From positions 186,001 to 250,000 of the forward strand of contig NZ_SJSM01000002.1 in the NCBI RefSeq assembly GCF_004331685.1: a stretch of DNA of 64,000 nt. The letters are read 5' to 3'. The position numbers and the translations under genes were made by a program. Origin of the DNA: Pedobacter hiemivivus (GTDB lineage Bacteria > Bacteroidota > Bacteroidia > Sphingobacteriales > Sphingobacteriaceae). Each line of letters begins with the position of its first letter. Position 1 is the first letter of the stretch. The notes beneath the pieces are model-generated. The model made no database searches, was not told the origin of the DNA, and worked only from the letters and a program-made list of their open reading frames with translations. Shown here in pieces: positions 19,260 through 28,463 of the stretch.

Positions 19260-19304
19260 AAGTCTCTCTTTTAGGTTTTATATTCAGTGTGTTATGAATT
19301 AGGT

Positions 19305-19745
19305 ATGAGGAAAATTGTATTTAGGTTTTGGCTGGTTAACCTACTACTAAGTGTTGTGCTGTTTATGCTGTACAGAATTGTTATTGCTGGATTACAGCCT
19401 GCTGGTACCAGTTTTTTAGAAAGGTTTTTTAATATGCTGGATATATTGTTGAACCTTGGTTTTTCACTGATCTATCTTGTGGTGATGGTTGCTGGTTCTT
19501 TCTCTGTTTTTCTAAATCTATTTGAAAAGATTAAGCATAGTTATTTTTTGTCTTTTTTGACGTTTTCAGGAGTTCCGCTGGTTTGCGTTGTTTTTTTAGT
19601 TGTAAATGTTTCGATGGATATTTACCAATATAACCTTACGCCTGCTCCAGTAAAAACACTGTTGTGCTTCTCCATAATTTATTTAGTAGGTGCTGTTATC
19701 GAATTTCTAATGTTCAGAAAAAAAGTAAAAAACATCTATAAATGA
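19305..19745 (+). CDS. Small four-helix membrane protein, unknown
   Basis: The ATG at 19305 ('MRKIVFRFW') is preferred over a GTG at 19287. The predicted 146-residue product has four hydrophobic helices and ends in a lysine-rich tail ('RKKVKNIYK'). No motif was recognised. It follows the similar membrane protein at 18828-19259 and precedes a 320-bp gap before rteC. Confidence 0.55.
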   Translation: MRKIVFRFWLVNLLLSVVLFMLYRIVIAGLQPAGTSFLERFFNMLDILLNLGFSLIYLVVMVAGSFSVFLNLFEKIKHSYFLSFLTFSGVPLVCVVFLVVNVSMDIYQYNLTPAPVKTLLCFSIIYLVGAVIEFLMFRKKVKNIYK

Positions 19746-20064
19746 GATCTTTTAAATCCTTCGCCAATTTTAGCGATTTGGTGCGCGCTGTAAATTACTC
19801 ATTTTTCTATTTGTAAACCTGAAATTATACCTGGATTCAGGGAATTGATTAGGAATTTCCTGCTTTTTATTCCGTGTTTGTACGGGTAATCCCGTATAAT
19901 TTATTTTACGTCTTTTCCCTTACATTTTTCTTTTTTCTGGCAGTTTACATTCGGGCTTAAAGCTTTTTTTGCCTATGATGAAATGTTTACTTTTTTCCTG
20001 CTGATGTGTGATAATCAAGACCAGTTAACGGGTGTCGGCGGGGTACATCTAAATCTATAAACCT
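19746..20064 (+). promoter_or_regulatory. Leader region of the rteC/tra operon
   Basis: This 319-bp gene-free stretch is rich in T-tracts and contains a short hairpin (ACGGG-TAAT-CCCGT) at about 19887-19900. It probably holds the promoter for rteC. No clear consensus promoter could be fixed. Confidence 0.35.
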
Positions 20065-20922
20065 ATGCGTAAAAACAACAATGCTAAACAGGAATTCCGG
20101 GATCTTCGGCTGAGGCTGAAAGCGATTGCGGCTCGTGATGATTTTTCTTTATTGGGTCGGTTCAATGAGTCGATTTCGCTGATTAATGTTTTTCTTTCTG
20201 CGGTTCGTGAGCGGGTCACGACGGTGGCTTTTAAGGATCAGTTGGAGGAGGTCTATTTTTTTAAGTTCGAAAAGCCGGAGTATTATGCGCTGAAGATTTA
20301 TGAGGTTTCTTTGTTTGGGATTTTGAACCAGCGTCCAGTTGGTACTGATGAGATGTTGCGGGATTATTATCTGGAGGAGCTGACTTTTATTTCCAGGTTC
20401 TTTAAGCAGTATGCTTTCTTGTATGAGTATTACCGATCGGGCTTTACGCAGATGGATGAATTGTTGTTTTTGCGGGAGGGGATGGCGCCTGATGTGCTTT
20501 TGCCTGAGTTTTGGGAGTTGGACCCGGAGTTTTCTACGCCTGGGGATTATTTGTTTTCTAAGTTTATTGCTTATGAGAGGCTTCGGGATTTTATTCTGGG
20601 GGAGCTTCGGGTTTTGGAGCTGAGGGCTGCTGCTGTGGTTGCACCTGTGGGCGGGGATAAGAAGTGGGCTGACTGGACGGGCGAGGTGGTGAATTTGGTG
20701 GAGTTGGGTTATGCGCTATATACGTCCAGGCAAATTGGGGACGGTAAGGTTTCACTTGCGGAGATTTTTCGTTGGCTGGAGGAGAGTTTCAGGGTGGAGG
20801 TTGGGATTCCTGCGAACCGGTTCAGGGAGATTAAGCGTAGAAAAAGAATTAGCCGCACGCATTTTACTGATTTGCTTCGGGAGAATTTGTTGAAATACAT
20901 GGATAATGACCTCGATGATTAG
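20065..20922 (+). CDS. rteC: RteC-like regulator of conjugative element
   Basis: This 285-residue protein matches the RteC family, which in CTnDOT-type elements controls excision and transfer genes. Recognisable features are the charged helical N-terminus, the central 'YYRSGFTQMDELLFLR' segment and the C-terminal 'IKRRKRISRTHFTDLLRENL', which resembles a DNA-binding region. It lies directly upstream of the traE-traM operon, the normal position of rteC in many Sphingobacteriaceae elements. In CTnDOT, RteC is induced through RteA/RteB; those are not in the window. Confidence 0.85.
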   Translation: MRKNNNAKQEFRDLRLRLKAIAARDDFSLLGRFNESISLINVFLSAVRERVTTVAFKDQLEEVYFFKFEKPEYYALKIYEVSLFGILNQRPVGTDEMLRDYYLEELTFISRFFKQYAFLYEYYRSGFTQMDELLFLREGMAPDVLLPEFWELDPEFSTPGDYLFSKFIAYERLRDFILGELRVLELRAAAVVAPVGGDKKWADWTGEVVNLVELGYALYTSRQIGDGKVSLAEIFRWLEESFRVEVGIPANRFREIKRRKRISRTHFTDLLRENLLKYMDNDLDD

Positions 20923-21035
20923 TGCTGTTTTTTGGGCTTTTCGATGGGTTTTTCATTGGTTTTGAAATTTATTGATCTCTACTAGTGACCAACTGTTTTT
21001 TGGCTTTTGAAATTTTGTGTTGTGAATCCGTTGCA

Positions 21036-21575
21036 ATGTCGCTGCGGAATAAAATTAAAGATATGATGATGTTACAAGCGTTTACGTGGCAGGAATTTTT
21101 GATTGCTGCGCTGGTCTTGAGTGTCCTTTGGTATGCGGGGGTTGGCCTGCTGTTTTACCGGTCGGAGATTTCGGGGTTTTTATCGGGGAGGGGAAGGACT
21201 GCGGAACCTTTGGCGCATGGCTGGGAGGATCAGGTGGATGAGCTGGAGGTAGATTTGGTTGGTGCTGCGGCGGGGGAGTCTGGGGTGAGTGTTCTGGAGG
21301 CGGATGAGTTCAGTTTTGTGCCCCGGGAATCGGTGGATAGGGCTTTAGATCCTTTGGGGGATTTGGCGGATGTCCAGGAAGAGATCAAGAGCATTTGTTC
21401 GGTTTTGGAAATGGAAGATGGTACTAAGGCGGATTTCTTTGCGCTTTTTGCGCTGATTCGTGAAAAATACCCCAAGGTGTTTGCTACGGGGCTAAGGACT
21501 GAACTGGCGGAATTTATAGTGGAGCATTTGCCTTTTGAGCTTTCCGAGGACGAGCTGGCTGGTCTTTTGGATTAG
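21036..21575 (+). CDS. Membrane-anchored acidic protein before traE
   Basis: The ATG at 21036 ('MSLRNKIKDMM') gives about 179 residues; an upstream ATG at 20985 would add a cysteine-rich tail and is less likely. One membrane helix lies at about residues 20-42 ('FLIAALVLSVLWYAGVGLLFY'), followed by a long acidic soluble region. I know such proteins only as conserved unknowns upstream of traE in Bacteroidetes conjugative elements. The position suggests an accessory role in the secretion channel or its regulation. Confidence 0.65.
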   Translation: MSLRNKIKDMMMLQAFTWQEFLIAALVLSVLWYAGVGLLFYRSEISGFLSGRGRTAEPLAHGWEDQVDELEVDLVGAAAGESGVSVLEADEFSFVPRESVDRALDPLGDLADVQEEIKSICSVLEMEDGTKADFFALFALIREKYPKVFATGLRTELAEFIVEHLPFELSEDELAGLLD

Positions 21576-21666
21576 GGTAGTTTTTTTGACTTTCTTTTTT
21601 GAGTTCCCTGCCAAATAAGTAATGGCGGCATTGAGGCTGCAGATCAGGGAATTTTAAATAAGATGT

Positions 21667-21990
21667 ATGAAGAAAAAATTATCATGCCGGTATGTTTTGC
21701 TGGCGATGTGTCTGTCGGTTTATGGGGTGTTAAATGCGGTGATCGCTAGGGCGCAGGATGGAGAGGCTGGGATCAGGGCTGCGGCAGATCAGGTGTCGGG
21801 TTATTTTGATACGGGATGTGATCTGGTGTATGCGATCGGTGCAGTAGTGGGCTTGATAGGGGCGGTGAAAGTTTTCAATAAGTGGAATGCGGGTGAGCCG
21901 GATACCAATAAAGTAGCTGCGGCATGGTTTGGTTCCTGTATTTTCCTGGTGATTGTGGCCACGGTGCTGAAGTCTTTCTTCGGGGTTTAG
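21667..21990 (+). CDS. traE: TraE, VirB2-like pilin (DUF4134)
   Basis: This small 107-residue protein has a signal peptide (cleavage near 'ARAQ', residue 30) and two hydrophobic helices separated by a short basic loop ('KVFNKWNAGEPDTNK'). This is the DUF4134/TraE shape, equivalent to VirB2 pilin. It is the first structural gene of the type IV secretion operon and sits 82 bp before traF. Confidence 0.88.
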   Translation: MKKKLSCRYVLLAMCLSVYGVLNAVIARAQDGEAGIRAAADQVSGYFDTGCDLVYAIGAVVGLIGAVKVFNKWNAGEPDTNKVAAAWFGSCIFLVIVATVLKSFFGV

Positions 21991-22072
21991 GGTTAATCTA
22001 TTCACAGCGGGCGGGGTTAGCTTAGGATAAGATGGCGCATAGCCTCGTCCGCTGTAGAATTAAATTTTTAAG

Positions 22073-22423
22073 ATGATGAGTTCAATTTATCAAATCAATA
22101 AGGGCATTAATAAGCCCATAGAGTTTCGGGGTTTGTATGGTCAGTACATTGCGTATTTAGCGGTAGGACTGGTTTTGCTGTTGCTCAGTTTTACGCTGAT
22201 GTACATTCTGGGCGTTCCGTTGGTCGTGGTGGTGCCGGTGATTGTGCTTTTGGGCGCTGCTTTGTTTTTAGTGGTGAGTAGGCTGTCTAAACGCTTTGGG
22301 GTACATGGATTGAGTAAATACTTTGCTAAACGTGGATTGCCTGCTTACCTGAAGTTTTCTTCCAGGCGGGTGTTTACCGGTTTGCAGGTAGCACAAAGTA
22401 ATGCGGAAAGGCAAAGGGTATGA
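22073..22423 (+). CDS. traF: TraF, VirB3-like (DUF4133)
   Basis: The product is a 116-residue inner-membrane protein with two adjacent helices (about 30-75) preceded by 'YQINKGINKPIEFRGLYGQY', the DUF4133/TraF signature. It corresponds to VirB3 and associates with the VirB4-type ATPase. Its stop overlaps the start of traG by 4 bp, which shows tight coupling. Confidence 0.88.
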   Translation: MMSSIYQINKGINKPIEFRGLYGQYIAYLAVGLVLLLLSFTLMYILGVPLVVVVPVIVLLGAALFLVVSRLSKRFGVHGLSKYFAKRGLPAYLKFSSRRVFTGLQVAQSNAERQRV

Positions 22424-24879
22424 TCGGGATTGAAAAAATAATGCCGGTCTGGAAGGTGGAATCCGGGGCGATGATCTCGATGTTTGGGGATGTGACCATT
22501 GCCTATGAGCTGAGCTTGCCGGTGATCGGGACGCAGTCGGTAGGGGATTTTGAGGCGCTGCACCAGGCTTTTGTAAAGGCGATCAGGGTTTTGAACCCGG
22601 GAACAGTGTTTCATAAAGCGGATTGGTTTCAGCGGGCGAAAGTCGGGATATCGGGTAGTTTGGATAATGTTTTATCTGGTGCTGCCGCGGAGTTCTTTAA
22701 GGACCGTAGCTTCCTGGATCACCAGTGTTTTGTCTTTTTAACGCATAAACCTTTGGGGCGAAAATTGTCTTCTTCGAGTTATTCCAATATCCTGCGGAAG
22801 TCGATTGCTCCGGTGCGGATGCAAGATGAAAAGTTATTTGCAGGGTTTTTATCTGCCTGCGGACAGTTTGAAAGGATTTTGCTGGATACTGGGGAGCTGG
22901 GCTTGCGCCGGCTTGTAGATGCGGAGCTTTCGGGGACAGCGAGTAAGCCCGGGGTGATTGAAAAGTATTGTTTCCTTTTACGACGCGGACAGCAACCGGT
23001 GATCAGGGACATTCATATTAAGGATGAAATCCGGATTGGTGATCAGCATTGCCAGTTGTATACGCTTTCTGATGCGGTGGATTTACCTGCAATTTGTGGT
23101 TCCAGGATCAATTATGATAAGTATTCTACAGATAAGACGCGCTTTAGCATTGGTTTTGCAACACCCTTGGGGCAGCTGCTGGATTGTAACCATGTGTATA
23201 ACCAGTTTGTGTTTATCGGGGATGCGCAGAAAACGATCAAGGGACTAGAGGCGAAGAAACTGCGTTTACAGTCTTTATCGGCTTATTCCCGGGAGAATGC
23301 GATTGGCAGGGATGCCTGTAACGATTTTTTAAACGAGGCGGTAGCTACGCAGAAACTGCCGGTAAAGGCGCATTTTAATGTGCTTTGCTGGTCAGATCAG
23401 GTATCGGAACTTTCGGAGCTGAGAAATAAGGTGGGTTCAGCTATGGCGGTAATGGATGCGGTGGTGAAAGAGGAAACTGACGGCGCTGCGCAGATCTGGT
23501 TTGCGGGGATGCCGGGAAATGAGGCGGACTTTCCGATGAATGATACTTTTGACACGTTCGCCGAGCAGGCGGCCTGTTTCCTGAACCTGGAGTCTTCTTG
23601 CCGCTCTGATGCTACGGGCGTGCGTTTGGGGGATCGTTTGTACGGCCGGCCGGTTTACCTGGATTTGTTCAATGCGCCGATGAAATCGGGACTAATCACC
23701 AACAGGAACCTGTTTTGTTGCGGCTCTTCGGGTGCAGGTAAATCGCTAGCGATGTGTCATTTGTTGCGTTCGCTGTATGATGAGGGGGCGCATTGTGTGA
23801 CCATTGATATTGGTGGTAGTTATAAAGGTTTATGTGATGCAGTTAAGGGTTACTACTTTACTTATACCGAGGAAAACCCGATCCGCTTTAATCCATTTTA
23901 TATTGGTAAGGACGATGTACTGGATGTAGAGAAAAAGGAGAGTCTGAAGACTTTGCTGATTGCGCTCTGGAAGAAGGACAGCGAGGATTACAACCGCTCG
24001 GAATATGTAGCGATTTCAGGGGCGATTACTTTGTATTATGTGCATTTGGCAGCTCATCCGGAGGTTTTTCCTTGTTTTGATACCTTTTATGAGTTTCTGT
24101 TACAGGAGTATATGGTGGTGCTTCGTACCGGGGATGTAAAGGAGAAGGATTTTGATTTGTCGAATTTTGTGTATGTCTTGAATCCTTATTACAAGGGCGG
24201 TGAGTTTGATTATTTATTGAATGCAACCGAGAACCTGGACCTGCTGAATGAGCGTTTCATTGTCTTTGAGCTGGACAAAATCAAGTCGCATGAGATTTTG
24301 TTTCCGGTGGTTACGATCATCATTATGGAAATGTTCATTTCTAAAATGCGCAAGCTGAAAGGTAAAAGGAAAATCCTGGCAATAGATGAAGCATGGATAG
24401 CCATTGCAAAGACGGGTATGGCTGGATTTATAAAATATTTATACAAAACGGTACGGAAGTTTAACGGGATTGCTGCACTGATTACCCAGGAAGTGGATGA
24501 TCTGATTTCCTCACCAATCATTAAAGAAACGGTAATCAACCTTTCTGATACCAAGCTTTTTCTGGACATGCGCAAGTTCATGAACAAGTTTGACAAGTTG
24601 CAGGAGGTGTTGGGCTTGTCGGATAAGGCGAAAACCATGCTGCTTTCGCTGAATAAGGCCAATGAAGAAGGTAAGCAGTACCGGGAAATCTTTGTAGATC
24701 AGGGCGGACAGCAGATGAATGTCTACCGGAACGAGCTCTGTCTGGAGGAGTATTTAGTGTATACCACCGAGGAAACGGAGAAGATGAAAGTGGAGGAATA
24801 TGCTGCACGATATGGTGATATCCATAAAGGCGTTGTTGCCCTTGCTAATGATATCCGCAGTGGTAAAATCAGTTTATAA
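22420..24879 (+). CDS. traG: TraG, VirB4-type conjugation ATPase
   Basis: The 819-residue cytoplasmic ATPase powers assembly and substrate transfer in the type IV secretion system. The N-terminal TraG/CagE-like domain covers about residues 1-400. The Walker A motif 'GSSGAGKS' lies near residues 437-444, and the Walker B motif 'KILAIDEAW' near 650-658. Full length is normal for the family (about 800-830). It starts inside the traF stop and is followed 17 bp later by a lipoprotein gene. In CTnDOT naming, TraG is this VirB4 homologue, not the VirD4 coupling protein, which is absent here. Confidence 0.95.
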   Translation: MIGIEKIMPVWKVESGAMISMFGDVTIAYELSLPVIGTQSVGDFEALHQAFVKAIRVLNPGTVFHKADWFQRAKVGISGSLDNVLSGAAAEFFKDRSFLDHQCFVFLTHKPLGRKLSSSSYSNILRKSIAPVRMQDEKLFAGFLSACGQFERILLDTGELGLRRLVDAELSGTASKPGVIEKYCFLLRRGQQPVIRDIHIKDEIRIGDQHCQLYTLSDAVDLPAICGSRINYDKYSTDKTRFSIGFATPLGQLLDCNHVYNQFVFIGDAQKTIKGLEAKKLRLQSLSAYSRENAIGRDACNDFLNEAVATQKLPVKAHFNVLCWSDQVSELSELRNKVGSAMAVMDAVVKEETDGAAQIWFAGMPGNEADFPMNDTFDTFAEQAACFLNLESSCRSDATGVRLGDRLYGRPVYLDLFNAPMKSGLITNRNLFCCGSSGAGKSLAMCHLLRSLYDEGAHCVTIDIGGSYKGLCDAVKGYYFTYTEENPIRFNPFYIGKDDVLDVEKKESLKTLLIALWKKDSEDYNRSEYVAISGAITLYYVHLAAHPEVFPCFDTFYEFLLQEYMVVLRTGDVKEKDFDLSNFVYVLNPYYKGGEFDYLLNATENLDLLNERFIVFELDKIKSHEILFPVVTIIIMEMFISKMRKLKGKRKILAIDEAWIAIAKTGMAGFIKYLYKTVRKFNGIAALITQEVDDLISSPIIKETVINLSDTKLFLDMRKFMNKFDKLQEVLGLSDKAKTMLLSLNKANEEGKQYREIFVDQGGQQMNVYRNELCLEEYLVYTTEETEKMKVEEYAARYGDIHKGVVALANDIRSGKISL

Positions 24880-24896
24880 CCTTTAAAATTTTAGTT

Positions 24897-25274
24897 ATGA
24901 AAAATTTCAAATTTCAATTTCTGTTGGTTTTGTTAGTGGTATTATTTATCGCTGGTTGTAGTGCTGGTCTTGAACAGAACATTCCCGGCACCTATGTGAA
25001 TAAGGCTTCTTCTGAATTCAGTATCGCTTATGATACCCTGGTGGTAGAACACGACAAGGATTTGAATTACCTGATTCACCGCAAGACGGGGTTTCAGCTG
25101 ATCGATGAAAAGGGCAGGGTTGGAGATTTGCAGATAGAGCGGGAAGCTTGGAAAGCGGTTTATGATGAAGGTTCTCAAAGCATGACCGAGAACCGCAAGG
25201 GAAGAGTCATTTCATTTGAATTTAAACAAGGGCTGCTGATCCTGGAAAACAGCAGGTATCAGCGCATCAATTAA
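24897..25274 (+). CDS. Small lipoprotein of the tra operon
   Basis: The 125-residue protein has a signal peptide and lipobox at Cys21 ('FIAGC'). The mature region ('GTYVNKASSEFSIAYDTLVV') resembles the small lipoproteins that many Bacteroidetes tra operons carry between traG and traI. It may play the role of a VirB7-like stabilising lipoprotein or an exclusion protein; this is inference from position. It is co-directional and only 8 bp from the next gene. Confidence 0.7.
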   Translation: MKNFKFQFLLVLLVVLFIAGCSAGLEQNIPGTYVNKASSEFSIAYDTLVVEHDKDLNYLIHRKTGFQLIDEKGRVGDLQIEREAWKAVYDEGSQSMTENRKGRVISFEFKQGLLILENSRYQRIN

Positions 25275-25282
25275 CAAAAATT

Positions 25283-25984
25283 ATGAAAATATTAAAGCGT
25301 TATATGAGAACCTATATGGTTGTCCTGCCGCTTAGTGCCATGACTTTGCTGGTCGCTTTGCCCACCGGGGCGAATGCGCAGCTGGCGATTGTGGAGGTGA
25401 TTAAGGCAGGGGTGAAAAAAGTCATTAAGGCGGTTGACCTGAAGGTGCAACGGCTGCAAAATGAAACGATCTGGCTGCAAAATGCGCAGAAGGTCATTGA
25501 AAACCAGTTGTCTAAGTTGAAGCTGACGGAGATTTCAGACTGGACAGAAAGGCAGCGTGTCTTGTATGCGGATTACTACCAGAAGCTCTGGGAAGTGAAA
25601 GCTTTGATTGCTACTTATAAGCGGATCAAAGACCTGGCAGAAGTGCAGGCCGCTATTGTCAAGGAATACAAATGGGCCATCGATCTGTTTAATAAAGACA
25701 AGCATTTCAGCGTAGATGAGTTGCTGCATATGGAAGAAGTCTATCGGGGGATTCTGGATGCGAGTATTAAAAACCTGGATCAGGTGTTTGTGGTAGTGAA
25801 TTCCTTTAAAACGCAGATGTCTGATGCGAAAAGGCTGGAACTTATCAGTTCGGCTGCTGAGCAGATGGAACAGAATTATTCAGATCTGAAGCAGTTCAAT
25901 AACCAGAACATCACTTTGTCGATCCAGCGGGCGAAATCAGAATTTGAAGTGAAAACCTTAAAGCAGATGTATGAACTGGATTAG
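25283..25984 (+). CDS. traI: TraI-family conjugal transfer protein
   Basis: This 233-residue exported protein has a signal peptide ending near residue 32 ('GANAQ'). The start of the mature protein, 'VIKAGVKKVIKAVDLKVQRL' and then 'TIWLQNAQKVIENQLSKLKL', is the recognisable TraI signature of Bacteroidetes elements. The rest is helical and resembles the two proteins encoded directly downstream, notably the 'NLDQ' turn, the 'MSDAKRL' segment and the C-terminal 'IQRAKSEFEVKTLKQMY'. A VirB5-like periplasmic or pilus-tip role is plausible but unproven. Confidence 0.8.
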   Translation: MKILKRYMRTYMVVLPLSAMTLLVALPTGANAQLAIVEVIKAGVKKVIKAVDLKVQRLQNETIWLQNAQKVIENQLSKLKLTEISDWTERQRVLYADYYQKLWEVKALIATYKRIKDLAEVQAAIVKEYKWAIDLFNKDKHFSVDELLHMEEVYRGILDASIKNLDQVFVVVNSFKTQMSDAKRLELISSAAEQMEQNYSDLKQFNNQNITLSIQRAKSEFEVKTLKQMYELD

Positions 25985-26618
25985 GAAAATAGCTTGCCTG
26001 GTAGTTGTGTTTTGCATTGGTTTTGCTCAACTGAGCCAGGCGCAGACCTGGTCGGAGTGGTTTAAGCAAAAGAAAACGCAGAAAAAATATCTCCTGCAAC
26101 AGATCGTCGCCTTAGAAGTATACGCGGGTTATCTGAAAAAAGGTTACAAAATTGTAGATGGGGGGCTATCGACGATCAGGGACATTACCCATGGGGAGTT
26201 TAACCTGCACAATGCGTTTATCAGTTCTTTGAAGCAGGTCAGTCCGGCTATTCGCAAGGATGCGCGGATTGCGGAAATCATTGCTTTGCAGGTTTCGATC
26301 ATGAAGGCCTTCGGCGGTATCAAAGGGAATGCCCTTTTATCGGCGAAAAACCTGGATTACATCGCGGTGGTGGCGGATCAGCTGATTGCGTCCTGTTATG
26401 ATGACCTGGAGGAACTGCTGCTGGTGATTACTGCGGGCAGGCTGGAAATGAAGGATGATGAACGGTTGTCCAGGCTGGATAAGGTGTATGAAAGTATGCT
26501 GGAGAAATCTGCTTTTAGCCAGGATTTTATTGGCAATACCAGGCAGTTGATCCGGCACAGGCAGTCTGAAGTATTGGAACTGGAGGATATGAACAGGATG
26601 TTTCATTTTAAAGAATAG
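25971..26618 (+). CDS. TerB-like tra-operon protein, TraI paralogue
   Basis: The gene starts inside the 3' end of the TraI-like gene (14-bp overlap). The product has 215 residues with a signal peptide ending 'SQAQ'. The segment 'LVITAGRLEMKDDERLSRLD' aligns with 'MVITAGKLRMSDDERLQAID' in the next gene, so these two are clear paralogues. Database annotation of such proteins as TerB tellurite resistance is, in this context, misleading: position and signal peptide point to a component of the transfer apparatus. A variable mid-region distinguishes it from its neighbours. Confidence 0.72.
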   Translation: MNWIRKIACLVVVFCIGFAQLSQAQTWSEWFKQKKTQKKYLLQQIVALEVYAGYLKKGYKIVDGGLSTIRDITHGEFNLHNAFISSLKQVSPAIRKDARIAEIIALQVSIMKAFGGIKGNALLSAKNLDYIAVVADQLIASCYDDLEELLLVITAGRLEMKDDERLSRLDKVYESMLEKSAFSQDFIGNTRQLIRHRQSEVLELEDMNRMFHFKE

Positions 26619-26620
26619 CG

Positions 26621-27247
26621 ATGAAGAATTTGTTTTTAATGTTATTGCTGGGGTGCTGTTGTTCTTTTGGAACTTTAGCGCAATCTCAGGAAGCGCAGCA
26701 ATTGTTGCTGAACGTGGAAAAGCTCAGCCAGCTCAAAGGAATTCTTACCTCGATGAAAAAAGGTTACGATGTACTGTCTAAGGGATATAAATCGGTGAAG
26801 AATATTGCCGAAGGTAATTTTTCTTTGCACGAGGTTTTCCTGGATGGGATGATGCTGGTGAGTCCTGAAGTGAGGAAATACCGCAGGATCGCAGACATCG
26901 TTTCCGATCAGTCGGATATTGTTTCAGAATACAAATCTGCTTTTAAGCGGTTCAGCGCTGGAGGTAATTTTACGGTTGCTGAACTGGAATACCTTAGTAA
27001 AGTATACGGGGAATTGTTCAGCAAGAGCCTGGACAACCTGGATCAGCTTGCGATGGTGATTACTGCGGGGAAATTGCGCATGAGTGATGATGAACGTTTG
27101 CAGGCCATTGACCGGATCTTTGCAGATACCCAGGATAAGCTGATGTTCCTGCGCAGTTTTAACCGGCAGACCGGTTCGCTGAACATACAGAGACAGCGGG
27201 AAAAAGCGGAAATCGAGGCATTGAAAAAGTATTATCAGGTTCAATAA
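26621..27247 (+). CDS. TerB-like tra-operon protein, third paralogue
   Basis: This 208-residue exported protein has a signal peptide ending 'TLAQ' (about residue 21). The helical body contains 'EYKSAFKRFSAGGNFTVAEL', which aligns with the corresponding TraI segment, and ends 'IEALKKYYQVQ', similar to TraI's 'VKTLKQMYELD'. It starts 2 bp after the preceding gene. The same family occurs three times in a row here, which suggests a hetero-oligomeric periplasmic assembly. Confidence 0.75.
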   Translation: MKNLFLMLLLGCCCSFGTLAQSQEAQQLLLNVEKLSQLKGILTSMKKGYDVLSKGYKSVKNIAEGNFSLHEVFLDGMMLVSPEVRKYRRIADIVSDQSDIVSEYKSAFKRFSAGGNFTVAELEYLSKVYGELFSKSLDNLDQLAMVITAGKLRMSDDERLQAIDRIFADTQDKLMFLRSFNRQTGSLNIQRQREKAEIEALKKYYQVQ

Positions 27248-27263
27248 TTTAATTCGATAATTT

Positions 27264-28451
27264 ATGATCAAGACATTTTTAATCACCGCATTTTTTGCGG
27301 TACTGGCCACGCTTTTGCCCATGCTGTCCTTTGGGCAGAGTGGTGGTGTAGATTGGGCAGGATATATTGGCGGGATGCAGCCGGTACTGGATAATGTGTA
27401 CCGGGATATGCTGCCGTTATGTAGTAAACTGATCGGAGTGGCGCGAGGATTGGCGGGTTTTGGTGCCTTATGGTACATCGCTTCCCGTGTCTGGCGGCAA
27501 ATTGCTGCTGCAGAAGCGGTGGATTTTTATCCATTGTTGCGACCCTTTGCCCTGGGGATGGCCATCATTTTATTTCCTATGGTCATTTCCGTAATGAACG
27601 GGGTATTACAGCCCGTGGTCTCGGCTACCGGGAGTATGGTGAAGGAGTCCGATAAAGCGATTTCAACCTTGCTCAAACAAAAGGAAGCTGCGGTAAAGAA
27701 GAGCAGGCAATGGCAGATGTATGTCGGGGAATCCGGGCAGGGAGATAGTGAAAAGTGGTACCGGTTTACACATCCTAAAGATCCAGATAGAACAAAAGAA
27801 GGGATTTTTGAAGGGGTAGGAAATGACATTAAGTTCTGGATGGACAAGAGTTATTACAATTTCCGAAACAGCATCAAGCAATGGATGAGTGAGGTATTGC
27901 AGGTCTTGTTTGCAGCAGCCGCGCTTTGTATAAATACTGTCCGGACCTTTCATTTGATTGTGCTGGCGATTTTGGGACCACTGGTCTTCGGCTTTGCGGT
28001 CTTTGATGGATTCCAGCATACACTCACGATCTGGCTGGCGAGGTACATCAACATTTTTATGTGGTTGCCGGTGGCGAACATCTTTGGGACGATCCTGGGA
28101 CAAATCCAGCAAAACATGTTAAAAATTGATATTTCGCAGATTGGTTTGGAGGGAGATACCTTTTTCAGTCCTGCCGATACCGCATATTTAGTGTTCCTCA
28201 TCATTGGCATATTCGGCTATTTCACTGTGCCAGGGGTAGCGAATTACATTGTCAATGCGGGAGGAGGGAATGCCATGCTATCCAAAATCAATAGCCTGGT
28301 AGTCAGCGGAAGTCAGGTGGCTGGTGAACAGGTACACAAGGGCAACAATATGCAGCAGGATGCTTTCGGCGATATGGCCAGGAAGATGTCCGGCTCTTTT
28401 ACATCCTCTGGAGGTAGCGACTATTTCAAAGACAAAGTATCTGGTAAGTAA
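27264..28451 (+). CDS. traJ: TraJ, VirB6-like channel protein
   Basis: The 395-residue polytopic membrane protein has a signal-like N-terminus ('LSFGQ') and helices near residues 50-75, 90-115, 212-262, 270-290 and 306-332. The order and position between the TerB-like genes and traK match TraJ of CTnDOT-type elements, the VirB6 counterpart that forms the inner-membrane gate. The hydrophilic C-terminus ('SGSFTSSGGSDYFKDK') is typical. It is followed 12 bp later by traK. Confidence 0.87.
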   Translation: MIKTFLITAFFAVLATLLPMLSFGQSGGVDWAGYIGGMQPVLDNVYRDMLPLCSKLIGVARGLAGFGALWYIASRVWRQIAAAEAVDFYPLLRPFALGMAIILFPMVISVMNGVLQPVVSATGSMVKESDKAISTLLKQKEAAVKKSRQWQMYVGESGQGDSEKWYRFTHPKDPDRTKEGIFEGVGNDIKFWMDKSYYNFRNSIKQWMSEVLQVLFAAAALCINTVRTFHLIVLAILGPLVFGFAVFDGFQHTLTIWLARYINIFMWLPVANIFGTILGQIQQNMLKIDISQIGLEGDTFFSPADTAYLVFLIIGIFGYFTVPGVANYIVNAGGGNAMLSKINSLVVSGSQVAGEQVHKGNNMQQDAFGDMARKMSGSFTSSGGSDYFKDKVSGK

Positions 28452-28463
28452 AACTTTTCAACT

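Noticed and set aside
25971..27247. Tellurite-resistance function for the TerB-like proteins
   Set aside because: They have signal peptides, are paralogous to TraI and lie inside the tra operon; no other ter genes are present.
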